Shown: positions 18,395 to 27,685, counted from the stretch's first letter. The stretch: 64,000 nt of DNA from Thermosipho atlanticus DSM 15807 (GCF_900129985.1 NZ_FQXN01000002.1:186001-250000), one strand, 5' to 3'. Numbers and translations: made by a program. The notes: a model not told the origin generated them from the letters alone.

Positions 18395-19036
18395 TCAAAT
18401 TAACTTATTGTGTTTGAAACTGTAAAAACCATTTCCAATTATTACATGATCTAACAGTTTTATTCCAATTATTTCCCCTGTTTCTTTAATTTTTTGCGTT
18501 AATTGCTTGTCTTCCGGACTTGGAGATATTCCTCCAGATGGATGATTATGAACTAAAATAATGTATACTGCCCCGTTTTTAATTGCTTCTTTAAATATTT
18601 CTCTTGGATGTGCAAGACTAGTATCTACAAGTCCAATAGTAATATCTTTACTTGATATTTCGTGAAGTTTTGAATTTAGAAAAATTACTCTTACTACTTC
18701 TTGTTCAAGATGTTTCATATCTAGACAGTATTCATATACTTTTTCAGGAGTATTTAAATGTTTTCCAGCTCTGTCTTCTTTTAGCATTCTTTTTGCTAAT
18801 TCCATAACGGCAAGTATGGTGGTAGCTTTAGCATGTCCAAGCCCCTTAATTTTACAAAGTTCATTTATTGTTGCTTTGCTGATTTTTACAAGACTGTTAT
18901 CAAAATTTTCAAGGAGCAGTTTAGAAGTTTCTAAAACATTTTGTCCTTTGCTTCCAGTTCTAAGTAGAATTGCTAATAATTCTCCATTTGTTAAACTTTC
19001 AGGACCTTTGTTTAAAATTTTTTCTCTTGGTTTCAC
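18395..19036 (-). CDS. RadC family protein (JAB1/MPN metalloprotease fold)
   Basis: 213 residues in two parts: an N-terminal helix-hairpin-helix region (NGELLAILLRTGSKGQNV, KIKGLGHAKATTIL) and a C-terminal JAMM domain with HNHPSGGISPSPED, the zinc-binding signature. Despite its name, RadC proteins have no established role in repair; DNA-related or peptidase functions have been proposed. GTG start at 19036 preceded by AGGGGG. It overlaps the 3' end of maf upstream and ends just before the barrel protein gene. Confidence 0.9.
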   Translation of the reverse strand: MKPREKILNKGPESLTNGELLAILLRTGSKGQNVLETSKLLLENFDNSLVKISKATINELCKIKGLGHAKATTILAVMELAKRMLKEDRAGKHLNTPEKVYEYCLDMKHLEQEVVRVIFLNSKLHEISSKDITIGLVDTSLAHPREIFKEAIKNGAVYIILVHNHPSGGISPSPEDKQLTQKIKETGEIIGIKLLDHVIIGNGFYSFKHNKLI

Positions 19037-19586
19037 TTATTATCCCCCTATTCCACAAAACATCCCAGAGTTTTGAAATTGGTAATCCCATTACGTTATA
19101 AAAATCTCCGTCGATTTTTTCTATTAAAATACTTCCTAAACCTTGAATTGCATATGCTCCGGCTTTGTCAAAAGGTTCACCTGTTGATAAGTAATATTTA
19201 ATTAGTTCATCCGATAGTTTTTTAAATTTTACTTTTGTTCTTTCAAAAAAAGATATTGATTCATTTTTTAGAAGTATAGTGACGCCTGTGAACACTTCAT
19301 GCCATGTTCCCGAAAGAGATTTTAGCATGTTATAGGCATCTAAATAATCTTTAGGTTTTCCAAAAATCTCTTTGTGAAAAACAATTGTATCTGCCCCAAT
19401 AACTATACTATTAAAGTCTTTAAATACATTTTCAGCTTTAAGCTTGGAAAGTGTTAGAACATGTTTGATTGGATCTTTTTCGTTAATTTCTTCGTCAATA
19501 TTTGGGGGTTGTATTTTAAATTGTAATTGTAATTTTTTTAATAGTTCAATTCTTCTTGGTGAATTTGAAGCTAAAATTATTTTCAT
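18999..19586 (-). CDS. Maf-like nucleoside triphosphate pyrophosphatase
   Basis: 195 residues. House-cleaning enzyme that hydrolyses modified or non-canonical NTPs to monophosphates. Family motifs: ILASNSPRRIELLKKL at the N-terminus, SKLKAENV, VIGADTIVF, LSGTWHEVFTGVT, GEPFDKAGAYAIQGLGS and VMGLPISKLWDVL. ATG start after GGAGG. It overlaps the Gx transporter gene at its start and radC at its end, so the set is an operon. RdgB, another NTP-sanitising enzyme, is at 37411. Confidence 0.93.
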   Translation of the reverse strand: MKIILASNSPRRIELLKKLQLQFKIQPPNIDEEINEKDPIKHVLTLSKLKAENVFKDFNSIVIGADTIVFHKEIFGKPKDYLDAYNMLKSLSGTWHEVFTGVTILLKNESISFFERTKVKFKKLSDELIKYYLSTGEPFDKAGAYAIQGLGSILIEKIDGDFYNVMGLPISKLWDVLWNRGIISETKRKNFKQRS

Positions 19587-20043
19587 TTAAAACTTCCTCC
19601 ATTTTTTTTGCAAGATAGGCATTAGCAAAAGCTGAAATTGCTCCCAGTGAAAGCATTATTGGTAGAAATGAAAAAATTGCAGTACTTTTGATTAATAGTG
19701 CGCCAACATACAATTGGACAATATTGTTTGATATCATTCCTAAAAAACTCAATCCTGTATAGCCTAAAAATTTTGTTTTTGAAAATAATCCTTCAACAAT
19801 TGCGGCAGCTATTACTCCAAGAAAACCCATAAAGAAAGTAGGAGTGAATATTAATCCAGTAAATATTGATCCAATTATTGATTTTAAACTTCCAATTATA
19901 ATGGCAGGACCTATTCCTAGATTTACTGCAGCAAAAAGGACAATAAAATTTGAAAATCCCCATTTTCCACCGGGAACAGGATAAGGGATGAATCTTTCAA
20001 TTATGAACATTGCTGAGGCAAGTGAAACAAGTAAAGAGTACAT
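19546..20043 (-). CDS. Gx transporter family membrane protein (heptaprenyl diphosphate synthase component I-like)
   Basis: About 165 residues with five or six membrane helices. It matches the family annotated as heptaprenyl diphosphate synthase component I or 'Gx transporter', whose fold resembles the substrate-binding S components of ECF transporters: IERFIPYPVPGGKWGFSN near the start, LGIGPAIIIGSLKSIIGSIFTG and GFLGVIAAAIVEGL. Substrate not known. It directly follows a NusG domain II gene, a partnership seen in many bacteria. The ATG at 20043 overlaps the stop of that gene (TAATG); a GTG at 20049 is an alternative. Confidence 0.75.
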   Translation of the reverse strand: MYSLLVSLASAMFIIERFIPYPVPGGKWGFSNFIVLFAAVNLGIGPAIIIGSLKSIIGSIFTGLIFTPTFFMGFLGVIAAAIVEGLFSKTKFLGYTGLSFLGMISNNIVQLYVGALLIKSTAIFSFLPIMLSLGAISAFANAYLAKKMEEVLNENNFSFKFTKKN

Positions 20044-20393
20044 TACCACGTTTGTAGTTCTTGAGGCTTCCTTGTCTCTATAACTATTTTGTTTGGAACG
20101 CAGATTATTTTTCCTCCTTCCGAAATTTTCCCGGTTTTTTCACAAATTTTTAATGGACATATCGAATCGGTAACCCAAACATTTTTACCGTCAAAATGGG
20201 CGATCATCAATAATTTTCCCTTTTCGTCTTTGATCTCATAATCTCCAGGTGTATTTAATTCAAGGATTTCTTGTCCATTTAATTTTACGACAAAAATTCC
20301 TTTATTTGTTTCGTTTTTAAGAATCAAAGGAATAAATATTGTTAAAAAAACTATAATTATTATTACAAAATCAGTTTTTTTAAATATTTTCAT
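20043..20393 (-). CDS. NusG domain II-containing protein
   Basis: 116 residues: an N-terminal transmembrane or signal segment (residues 7-25) then a domain of the NusG-II type: KLNGQEILELNTPGDYEIKD, VWVTDSICPLKICEKTGKI and IICVPNKIVIE. The two cysteines in CPLKIC plus another in ICVP are typical of this exported family. These proteins are usually encoded beside Gx transporter genes, as here, and both are often linked to redox or cofactor genes. Precise role unknown. AAGGTGA precedes the ATG. The start overlaps the 3' end of hutI by 14 bases. Confidence 0.8.
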   Translation of the reverse strand: MKIFKKTDFVIIIIVFLTIFIPLILKNETNKGIFVVKLNGQEILELNTPGDYEIKDEKGKLLMIAHFDGKNVWVTDSICPLKICEKTGKISEGGKIICVPNKIVIETRKPQELQTW

Positions 20394-21576
20394 AGAAAGT
20401 CACCTTACCATTTATTACTATTGCTGTCAAAAAGTTATGATGGAACATATAAGGAATATCAACAAAATCTTCTGTATTCCATAACGCGATATCACAATAT
20501 TTTCCTGGCTGAATTGCTCCGTTTTCGATTCCAAGGACATAAGAAGAGTTTAAAGTGTAGGCAGTTAAAATTTCTTCAGGTTCCATTTTTAAATATCGAA
20601 GTGCTAGATGCATGATGAAAGAAGGATTGAAAATCGGGCATGACCCAGGATTATAATCTGATCCCAATGCAATTGCTGCTCCTTTGTCGATGAGCTTTCG
20701 GGCGGGGGCATATATTTCACCTAAATAAAAACTTGTTCCCGGCATTAATGTGGCAATTGTAGAAGAAGTTGAGAGAAGGTGGATTTCTTCGTCACCAATC
20801 TTCAATAGATGGTCAGCAGAAATCGCCCCTAGGTTTACGGCCAATTTTGTAGCTCCAACGTTTTCTATTTCATCAGCATGAAATCTTAATTTGAATCCTT
20901 TAATCTTTGCAAAATTAAACAGTTCTTTTATATCATCAGGTAGGAAAACTCCTTTATCACAAAATACATCAATGGTATTTGTATATTTTTTTATATAATC
21001 AAGGTTTTCCTTGATTTTTTCTATATATGTTTTTTTTGGCATGTCTTTTGGTATAGCATGGAGTCCGAGAAATGTTGGTGCAACTTTTACATTAGATATT
21101 TCGTTTAAATATTTAATAACTTTTAATTGTTTTATTTCAGTTGAGATATCAAGCCCGTAACCAGATTTTCCTTCAATGTAGGCAACTCCAAATCTTTTGA
21201 ATAAATTCAATGTTTTAAGGTTTTCTTTAACTAACTCTGAAATTGAAGCTTTTTTTACGTGATTTACAGTGTTATAAATCCCTCCACCTTGTTTGAGAAT
21301 CTCTGAATATGTTTTTCCTTTGTTTCTAAGTAAAAACTCCTTAGTTCTTTTTCCAATGAAAGGAATGTGAGTATGAGCATCGACAAAAGCAGGGGTAACC
21401 AATTTTGCTTCTAAAGTCACATGATCTGTTGTAGAATGTTTTTTTATATCAACAACTTTCCCGTTTTCAAGAAATATATCCACGTCAAAATCTTCGTAAA
21501 TTTTTTTCATTTCACTTCCTCTTTTTGGTGCATTACCAGTGGGAGTTAATAAATGCTGTGCGTGTATTTTTATCAT
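20380..21576 (-). CDS. hutI: Imidazolonepropionase (HutI) or closely related amidohydrolase
   Basis: 398-residue metal-dependent amidohydrolase: VTPAFVDAHTHIPFIG (first metal ligands), GKSGYGLD, FLGLHAIP, FHADEIENVG (metal His), SADHLL, ALGSDYNPGSCP, the HutI hallmark, and a C-terminal ENGAIQPGKYCDIALW. HutI opens the ring of 4-imidazolone-5-propanoate in histidine degradation. No other histidine-utilisation gene (hutH, hutU, hutG) is in the window, so the true substrate may differ. ATG start with GGGGTGAT upstream; uppP precedes it by 7 bases. Confidence 0.88.
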   Translation of the reverse strand: MIKIHAQHLLTPTGNAPKRGSEMKKIYEDFDVDIFLENGKVVDIKKHSTTDHVTLEAKLVTPAFVDAHTHIPFIGKRTKEFLLRNKGKTYSEILKQGGGIYNTVNHVKKASISELVKENLKTLNLFKRFGVAYIEGKSGYGLDISTEIKQLKVIKYLNEISNVKVAPTFLGLHAIPKDMPKKTYIEKIKENLDYIKKYTNTIDVFCDKGVFLPDDIKELFNFAKIKGFKLRFHADEIENVGATKLAVNLGAISADHLLKIGDEEIHLLSTSSTIATLMPGTSFYLGEIYAPARKLIDKGAAIALGSDYNPGSCPIFNPSFIMHLALRYLKMEPEEILTAYTLNSSYVLGIENGAIQPGKYCDIALWNTEDFVDIPYMFHHNFLTAIVINGKVTFYENI

Positions 21577-21583
21577 AATTTAA

Positions 21584-22330
21584 TCACCCCAAGAAGAAAG
21601 CTACAATAGCAACTACTAAACAGTAATACCCGAAAATTTTTAATTTTTTAATAATGGTGACTCTTTTTAAAATGTAAAGACTTATTAAACCGACAATGAA
21701 AGCTAATAGACCGGTTACAAAGATTGAGTAATTGAACTGAATATTCTTAAATTCTAAGATGCCTGCTCCTAGTATAATTGGGACACTCATCAAAAAAGAA
21801 TACTTTAATGCCTTTTCTCTTTGCATTCCAATAAGAAGAGCACCAAATAGCGTGAAACCACTCCTTGAAATTCCAGGAAAAATTGCTAACATTTGAAAAA
21901 GACCAATGATTAAAGCATCAAGATAACTAATTGAAAAGAAATCTTTATCTTTTCCAATATTATCAGAAATAAACAAGGCTGCACTGGTTAAGAGAAAGAA
22001 AAATGCTATTAATTTTAAGGAATTGAAGGAATTTTCAATTTTAGAGTTAAACAAAATTCCAAATAATCCTGCAGGGATTGTAGAAATTATTAGTTTAATT
22101 ACTAAAATGTAATATTTTTTGTTTAATGTAAACAAACCTTCTAGAATTTCAAGAATTTCTTTGTGGACAAAAATTAGGATAGCAAATAGAGTTGCTATGT
22201 GTAAAAAAGAAAACAGAGGTAAATCAGGGTTGATTTTAAACATAGATGAAAATAAAGCAAGATGACCTGAACTGGAAATTGGCAAAAACTCCGTTGCTCC
22301 TTGGATAATACCTAGAATAATTTTTTCCAC
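21584..22330 (-). CDS. uppP: Undecaprenyl-diphosphatase UppP (BacA)
   Basis: Integral membrane phosphatase that recycles undecaprenyl diphosphate for peptidoglycan and surface-glycan synthesis. 248 residues, about eight helices. The two conserved loops are visible: GIIQGATEFLPISSSGHLAL at the N-terminus and FPGISRSGFTLFGALLIGM in the middle, containing the catalytic Glu, Ser and Arg. GTG start with AGGAGG upstream. It supports both murein synthesis and any polysaccharide made by the glycosyltransferases at 14997-16908. Confidence 0.95.
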   Translation of the reverse strand: MEKIILGIIQGATEFLPISSSGHLALFSSMFKINPDLPLFSFLHIATLFAILIFVHKEILEILEGLFTLNKKYYILVIKLIISTIPAGLFGILFNSKIENSFNSLKLIAFFFLLTSAALFISDNIGKDKDFFSISYLDALIIGLFQMLAIFPGISRSGFTLFGALLIGMQREKALKYSFLMSVPIILGAGILEFKNIQFNYSIFVTGLLAFIVGLISLYILKRVTIIKKLKIFGYYCLVVAIVAFFLG

Positions 22331-22342
22331 TTATTTAACCTC

Positions 22343-23041
22343 CTATGGAGTAATTCTTCCTACATATGGGCCATATGTGTACACATGTTCTCTCAATTTG
22401 TCCCAATCGATTTTGTTAAAGGCTTCAGATGCTGAATCTTTGTCCGGGAAGGCACCCAAGCATAAAGTGAAATATGTTTTGGTATTTCTTGAAAATTTCA
22501 ATACATAGGCTTCATAACCTAAAATACGAAGATTTACTAAATCTTCGAATAGCCGAGAAGAATTTTCACCAGTTTTTAAAAATATAGTATAAACAGATTT
22601 GCCCGGGATGAGGCCAGGATAGGTATGTTTACCTGGGATTACTACAAAATATTTGTCGTTGTTTAGCTTGTTTATTAAATATTCTTTGTTTACTCTTATA
22701 ATTTTCAGAGCATCATTTGAATCCAAAACAAATGTTGAAACTTCAGTAGAAGCTTCAATAATTTCCATAGAATAAGCTATGAGAGTTTCGTAATCAAAAG
22801 TCTCAATTTCAATCATTGTGCTAGTTGCTTCTTCCATAAATTCTGGTAACTTGTTTTCTTTAATTTCAGGTATTTTTAATTCCATAGGTTTTGGAATATA
22901 AATAACATTAACATCAACAGATGCTTTTTTTAAGTAAAGATACATTGAAGTTATTAAAAGTAAAAGGGATAGAATAGATAAAACAATGATTAAAACACTT
23001 AATACTTTTAATTCAAAAGGTTTTGAAATTCGTTTTGGCAG
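22343..23041 (-). CDS. Membrane-anchored SPOR-like protein, apparently starting at CTG
   Basis: 232 residues if read from CTG at 23041. From there the protein has a basic, cytoplasmic-type head (PKRISKPFELK), one transmembrane helix (about residues 13-32), a spacer and a C-terminal domain (YTIFLKTGENSSRLFEDLVNLR, GYEAYVLKFSRNTKTYFTLCLGAFPDKDSASEAF) that follows the SPOR pattern of two short repeats binding denuded glycan strands. The first ATG in frame (22945) would cut off most of the helix and has no ribosome binding site. GGAGG lies 9 bases before the CTG, and no ATG, GTG or TTG occurs between them. Probably a septal or cell-wall-associated protein. Confidence 0.65.
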   Translation of the reverse strand: MPKRISKPFELKVLSVLIIVLSILSLLLLITSMYLYLKKASVDVNVIYIPKPMELKIPEIKENKLPEFMEEATSTMIEIETFDYETLIAYSMEIIEASTEVSTFVLDSNDALKIIRVNKEYLINKLNNDKYFVVIPGKHTYPGLIPGKSVYTIFLKTGENSSRLFEDLVNLRILGYEAYVLKFSRNTKTYFTLCLGAFPDKDSASEAFNKIDWDKLREHVYTYGPYVGRITP

Positions 23042-23042
23042 G

Positions 23043-24047
23043 TTATATTCCCTCCTCTATATATTTTATTAGAAGTTGAATAGTTGCTTCTACGTCGTTT
23101 TTATGGACTGTTTCGTTGGGTGTATGGATATATCTAGTTGCAATGGAAACAGTTGCGCTGGGGATTCCCGCCTTTGTATTTTGATATCCTCGCGCATCCG
23201 TTCCACCAAAAATCAAGACTTCCATTTGATAGGGAATATTATATTTTTCAGCCAATTTCTTCAAGGTTTCGATTGTTTTTCTATCACTTATGGAATAACC
23301 ATCTTTAACTTTTAAACAAGTCCCTTTTCCTAACTTCATTGAAGTTCTTTTGTTTGCTTTGGGCGTATCTCCGGCTGCTGTAACATCGATTGCAATTGCA
23401 ACGTCTGGATCAATGTTGTAACCAGCAACTTGTGCGCCTACAATACCAATTTCTTCTTGTACAGCAAAAACTCCATATATCGTATTTTTTGGATTTTGAA
23501 CCCTTTTAAATATTTCGATAATTGTTACACAGCCAATTCTATCATCCATTGATTTTGAAATGTAGTAGTCACCTTGTTTGATGAAATAACCATCATATGT
23601 ACCGAAACTACCTATTGGGCAAAGGTTTTCTGCTTCTTCTTTACTTTTTGCTCCTATATCTACAAATAATTTGTCAAATGATAAGTCTTTTAAATTACTT
23701 ATTAAATCTTTTACTGTTTCCCCTTCTACACCAACTATTCCTACTGTATTTCCAAATCTTATTTTTGAATTAATTATTGTATATGGTGAAACTCCTCCAA
23801 CCATATCTATTCTTAAAAAGCCATTATCATCTATATTTGTGACAACTACTCCTATTTCATCCATATGTGCATCTAGAAGGATTTTTTTGTTGGTTTGACC
23901 ATTTTTCCAAACAATAAGGTTTCCAAGTTTATCAATTTCATAGCCGTCGATATAGCCTTCCAATTCTTTTAAGATAACTTCTCGGATTGTGTCTTCTCTA
24001 CCACTTGGACTAGAAACTTCGGTAAGCTTTTTTATTAATTCTTCCAT
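23043..24047 (-). CDS. M42 family metallo-aminopeptidase (glutamyl aminopeptidase/endoglucanase M type)
   Basis: 334 residues. Di-metal peptidase of the tetrahedral TET type. Metal-ligand regions in order: LDAHMDEIGVVV, SKSMDDRIGCVT, AVQEEIGIVGAQVAG with the catalytic Glu pair, IDVTAAGDTP, and SIATRYIHTPNETVHKND near the end. Some members were once described as endoglucanases, but the family acts on peptides. ATG start after AAAGGAGG. The stop codon is 1 base before the CTG start proposed for the next gene. Divergent from tilS. Confidence 0.93.
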   Translation of the reverse strand: MEELIKKLTEVSSPSGREDTIREVILKELEGYIDGYEIDKLGNLIVWKNGQTNKKILLDAHMDEIGVVVTNIDDNGFLRIDMVGGVSPYTIINSKIRFGNTVGIVGVEGETVKDLISNLKDLSFDKLFVDIGAKSKEEAENLCPIGSFGTYDGYFIKQGDYYISKSMDDRIGCVTIIEIFKRVQNPKNTIYGVFAVQEEIGIVGAQVAGYNIDPDVAIAIDVTAAGDTPKANKRTSMKLGKGTCLKVKDGYSISDRKTIETLKKLAEKYNIPYQMEVLIFGGTDARGYQNTKAGIPSATVSIATRYIHTPNETVHKNDVEATIQLLIKYIEEGI

Positions 24048-24083
24048 CTCTAGAAACCTCCTTTTATAAATAATTTCAATTTA

Positions 24084-24155
24084 ATTATACACTAATAATC
24101 AGTTTTTTAGCAAATATAATTCTCATGAAGTTTTAAGATTTTAATGGTATAATAA
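24084..24155. promoter_or_regulatory. Divergent promoter region for M42 peptidase (-) and tilS (+)
   Basis: On the minus strand, TTGCTA and TATAAT are 18 bases apart (about 24113 to 24084), a good sigma-70-type promoter for the M42 peptidase gene. On the plus strand a TATAAT at about 24148-24153 lies some 20 bases before tilS, without a convincing -35 box. Confidence 0.55.
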
Positions 24156-24169
24156 CTTAGGTGATTTAT

Positions 24170-25477
24170 ATGTTGGATATTAAAACTTTTCATGAAATTT
24201 TGAAGAGATGGCAATTAGTAGAAAAAAACGACAAAATACTAGTGGCAGTTTCGGGTGGAGTCGACTCGTTAGTGCTACTTTATTTATTAAACTCCTTAAA
24301 AAAAGATTTAAATATCGAGTTAGTATGTGCCACTTTAAATCACGGTATAAGAGAAAGTGCTTATAAAGATGTAGAGCATGTAATTAGTTTTTCAAATAAA
24401 TTAGGAATAAAATGTATTACTGGGAAAGTAGATGTTCCAAAGTATGCAGAGGAGAATAAACTTTCAATTGAAGAAGCTGCGAGAAAGTTGAGATATGAAT
24501 TTTTAGAGAGAAATATAAAAACACAGAGGTGTAATAAGTTAGCTGTTGCTCATAACTTAAATGATCTTGTGGAAAATGTTTTATTTCGTTTATCTAGAGG
24601 GGCAGGTCCTTTCGGATTGCCTGGTATGAAACCTAAAAATGGGAATACAATTAGACCACTTTTGTTTTTTTCAAAAGATGAAATATTGGAATTTGCCAAA
24701 AAAAATGGAATAGATTATGTAATAGATGAAACAAATTTAAATACCATATATACAAGAAATTTTATTAGACATGAAATAGTTCCCCTTTTTAAACAATTAA
24801 ATCCAAGTTTTGAAAGATCAGTGAAAAGGTTAATTGAAAATATATGGGATTTAGACGAATTTATTGAAAAACAATTAAATGTAAAAATTTATAAAATAAG
24901 AGGAAGGTTGTATTTTGATGTTTTGGATGATACGTTCCTCTTTGTTGAGTTTATAAGGCGGATAACTATAAATTATTATGGAAAAGCTCCAGATAAAGAA
25001 AAGTTGGATAGATTAAAAGGAGTTTTAAGTAGAAGAAAAACAACTTTTAAAATAAGCTTTTGGAATAATTTTGGATTAGAAGTTTCATATGGTAAAGCTC
25101 TTTTAGGTGAATTTCTATTGAAAGATGATTTCGAATATGTGGTTCATAAAAATGAAACAATTGATTTAGATCCTTTTGTGGTTAAATTAGAAAATAATGG
25201 TATAATTATTAATAAAGATAAAATTAAAGGTGAGTTGATTTTGAGAAATTGGAGAAATGGGGACAAAACAAAAACTGGAAAGAAAATAAAAGAAATTTTT
25301 GTTTCAAAAAAGATTCCTTCTTTTTTAAGAAGGATAATACCTGTGTTTGCAGATAAGGAAAAAATCATTTACATTCCTAAAGTGTATATTGATAAAGAAT
25401 GTTTATGTAAAAATCTTGATGACAAAAATAATGTAATAGGGATAAATGTGCAGTTGAAAGGAGGTTTTTCATTTTGA
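24170..25477 (+). CDS. tilS: tRNA(Ile)-lysidine synthase TilS
   Basis: ATP-dependent enzyme that converts C34 of tRNA-Ile(CAU) to lysidine so that it reads AUA. About 435 residues: the PP-loop SGGVDS at residues 28-33, NHGIRESAYKD, EEAARKLRYEFL, AHNLNDLVENVLFRLSRG (HNxxD motif), RPLLFFSKDEI, then the central and C-terminal domains ending in LILRNWRNGDKTK and KEIFVSKKIPSFLR. ATG 24170 follows AGGTGA; an in-frame GTG at 24161 is the alternative. The stop overlaps the ftsH start by 4 bases. Its product matters for AUA decoding, notable beside the ATA starts proposed elsewhere here. Confidence 0.94.
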   Translation: MLDIKTFHEILKRWQLVEKNDKILVAVSGGVDSLVLLYLLNSLKKDLNIELVCATLNHGIRESAYKDVEHVISFSNKLGIKCITGKVDVPKYAEENKLSIEEAARKLRYEFLERNIKTQRCNKLAVAHNLNDLVENVLFRLSRGAGPFGLPGMKPKNGNTIRPLLFFSKDEILEFAKKNGIDYVIDETNLNTIYTRNFIRHEIVPLFKQLNPSFERSVKRLIENIWDLDEFIEKQLNVKIYKIRGRLYFDVLDDTFLFVEFIRRITINYYGKAPDKEKLDRLKGVLSRRKTTFKISFWNNFGLEVSYGKALLGEFLLKDDFEYVVHKNETIDLDPFVVKLENNGIIINKDKIKGELILRNWRNGDKTKTGKKIKEIFVSKKIPSFLRRIIPVFADKEKIIYIPKVYIDKECLCKNLDDKNNVIGINVQLKGGFSF

Positions 25478-27327
25478 ACAAAGGAATAGGATCAATAATA
25501 ATTGGGCTGTTAATTATTCTTTCTTTGTTTTGGATTTTTGAAAGTGTTTTTTTTAACGGCAGTACTACTGAGACAACCATGTACTATAGTGACTTTATTA
25601 AAAGGGTAAATTCTGAATCTTCTGATATTGCAGAGATAACCATTAAAGATGATGGTAATATAGTTTTAACGACTATCTCAGGGAGAAAGTATAATATATA
25701 TGCTCCATGGGTAAAATATGATATGAATTTAATTAACGAATTGGTTAATAAAGGTATCAGAGTTGGTGGTGAAAAAGGAGTTGACAGCTCATTTTGGGTT
25801 AATATCGTAGGTAATTTACTTTTCTTTGTTTTGATGCTTTTTATGTTTGGTTTCTTAATTCGAGGTCTTGGACGTGGAAATAATCAAGCATTTAGTTTTA
25901 CAAAAAGCAGGGCTGAAAAAGTGATGCCGGGTAAAAAACGTGTAACATTTAAAGATGTTGCAGGTGTGGATGAAGCTGTAGATGAACTTCGAGAAGTTGT
26001 TGAATTTTTAAGAAATCCCACTAAATTCAATAAAATTGGTGCAAGAATGCCAAAAGGAATTCTTTTGGTTGGGCCTCCAGGAACAGGAAAAACATTACTA
26101 GCTCGTGCAGTAGCTGGTGAAGCAAATGTCCCATTTTTTCACATAAGTGGTTCTGATTTTGTAGAGCTATTTGTTGGTGTGGGTGCTGCTCGTGTAAGAG
26201 ATTTATTTAATCAGGCAAAAGCGAATGCTCCATGTATAGTTTTTATTGATGAAATAGATGCTGTTGGTAGGCACAGAGGAGCAGGTCTTGGTGGTGGTCA
26301 TGATGAACGTGAACAAACACTGAATCAGTTGTTAGTAGAAATGGACGGTTTCGACGTTAGAGAAGGAATTATTGTTATGGCCGCAACTAATAGACCAGAC
26401 ATTTTGGATCCTGCACTTTTAAGACCCGGTCGTTTTGATAAAAAGGTTGTTGTGGATCCACCTGATGTAAAGGGAAGGGAAGAAATCTTAAAAATACATC
26501 TTAAAGGAAAGCCGATAACTGAAGAAGTTGATATAAAAGTTTTAGCTAAAAGAACTACAGGCTTTGTTGGAGCTGATCTCGAAAATCTTATTAACGAAGC
26601 AGCTTTACTAGCAGCTAAAGATGGAAGAGATAAAATTAACATGTCAGACTTTGAAGAGGCGATTGATAGAGTGATTGCGGGGCCTGCAAGAAAGTCAAGA
26701 ATTATTTCAGATAAGCAAAAAGAGATAGTTGCATATCATGAATTGGGACATGCAATAGTTGGAACAGCACTCCCGAATTCAGATCCAGTTCACAAGGTTT
26801 CTATTATTCCAAGAGGACATAGTGCTTTAGGATTCACATTACATTTGCCTGTTGAAGATAAATATTTAATTAGTAAAAAAGAATTAATAGATAATATTAC
26901 GGCTCTTCTTGGAGGAAGAGCTGCAGAGGAATTGGTTTTTGGGGACGTTACGAGTGGGGCGGCAAATGATATCGAAAGAGCCACGGAAATGGCAAGAAAA
27001 ATGGTTTGTGAACTTGGAATGAGCGAAAATTTTGGACCACTTGCTTGGGGTAAAACGGAACAAGAGATCTTTCTTGGGAAAGAAATTACGAGGATGAGAA
27101 ATTACAGTGAAGAAGTTGCAAAGCTAATAGATAGTGAGGTACAAAATATAGTTAACACGTGCTATAACAAAGCAAAAGAAATACTTACTAGAAAAAGAGA
27201 AAAATTAGATGAACTTGCGAGCATATTGTTAGAAAAAGAAGAACTAAGCGGAGAAGAATTAAGAAATCTCCTCGAAGGGGATGATGTAAGTGTGGAGGAA
27301 TATCGAAGGTCTGAGCAGAACGATTGA
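25474..27327 (+). CDS. ftsH: ATP-dependent zinc metalloprotease FtsH
   Basis: Membrane AAA protease that degrades membrane and short-lived cytosolic proteins. 617 residues: two N-terminal helices (about 6-28 and 108-128) around an outside domain, then the AAA module with [15 protein letters not shown] near residue 199, the pore motif [17 protein letters not shown], Walker [12 protein letters not shown], the [20 protein letters not shown], and the zinc site HELGH near residue 421. TTG start after AAAGGAGG. tilS-ftsH adjacency is common in bacteria. Confidence 0.98.
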   Translation: MNKGIGSIIIGLLIILSLFWIFESVFFNGSTTETTMYYSDFIKRVNSESSDIAEITIKDDGNIVLTTISGRKYNIYAPWVKYDMNLINELVNKGIRVGGEKGVDSSFWVNIVGNLLFFVLMLFMFGFLIRGLGRGNNQAFSFTKSRAEKVMPGKKRVTFKDVAGVDEAVDELREVVEFLRNPTKFNKIGARMPKGILLVGPPGTGKTLLARAVAGEANVPFFHISGSDFVELFVGVGAARVRDLFNQAKANAPCIVFIDEIDAVGRHRGAGLGGGHDEREQTLNQLLVEMDGFDVREGIIVMAATNRPDILDPALLRPGRFDKKVVVDPPDVKGREEILKIHLKGKPITEEVDIKVLAKRTTGFVGADLENLINEAALLAAKDGRDKINMSDFEEAIDRVIAGPARKSRIISDKQKEIVAYHELGHAIVGTALPNSDPVHKVSIIPRGHSALGFTLHLPVEDKYLISKKELIDNITALLGGRAAEELVFGDVTSGAANDIERATEMARKMVCELGMSENFGPLAWGKTEQEIFLGKEITRMRNYSEEVAKLIDSEVQNIVNTCYNKAKEILTRKREKLDELASILLEKEELSGEELRNLLEGDDVSVEEYRRSEQND

Positions 27328-27685
27328 TTTTACACCTGATGATTCGTTAATATGGGATGAAAATGACGAAATGGTATCTCTTCATTTGGTTTCTTCGAGT
27401 GGTTTGCTTAAGGAAGCTGTGAAACTTGGTGCGAAAGTTTTAGAAGAATTTTTACCGGAAGATTTAATTTCTGTTGTAACAAAAGCTTCGATAAAACATT
27501 ATAATCCATGTGTAGTTGGCAAAACAATTGTGATTGGAGTTAGAGTAACAAACGTTGAAGGAAATTTAATCCAATTTTATAGCGTTATTACCAAAGAAAA
27601 TAGAAAGATTGCGGAGATAGAATTTACTAGAGCAATTGTTTCGAAAAGTTATCTTAGGAGGAAAGTAATTGAGGAGACCGCGTAG
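27290..27685 (+). CDS. Hotdog-fold thioesterase-like protein (FlK-type)
   Basis: 131 residues resembling the small hotdog thioesterase-like family that includes fluoroacetyl-CoA thioesterase FlK: VTKASIKHYNPCVVGKTIVIGVRVTNVEGNLI is the core helix and strands, and KIAEIEFTRAIVSKSYLRRK the last strand. FlK's own catalytic residues are not clearly kept, so the substrate is unknown; an acyl-CoA or acyl-ACP is likely. GTG 27290 lies within the end of ftsH (38-base overlap) with a weak GGGG before it; the true start could be a little downstream. It overlaps the next radical SAM gene by 17 bases. Confidence 0.65.
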   Translation: MWRNIEGLSRTIDFTPDDSLIWDENDEMVSLHLVSSSGLLKEAVKLGAKVLEEFLPEDLISVVTKASIKHYNPCVVGKTIVIGVRVTNVEGNLIQFYSVITKENRKIAEIEFTRAIVSKSYLRRKVIEETA

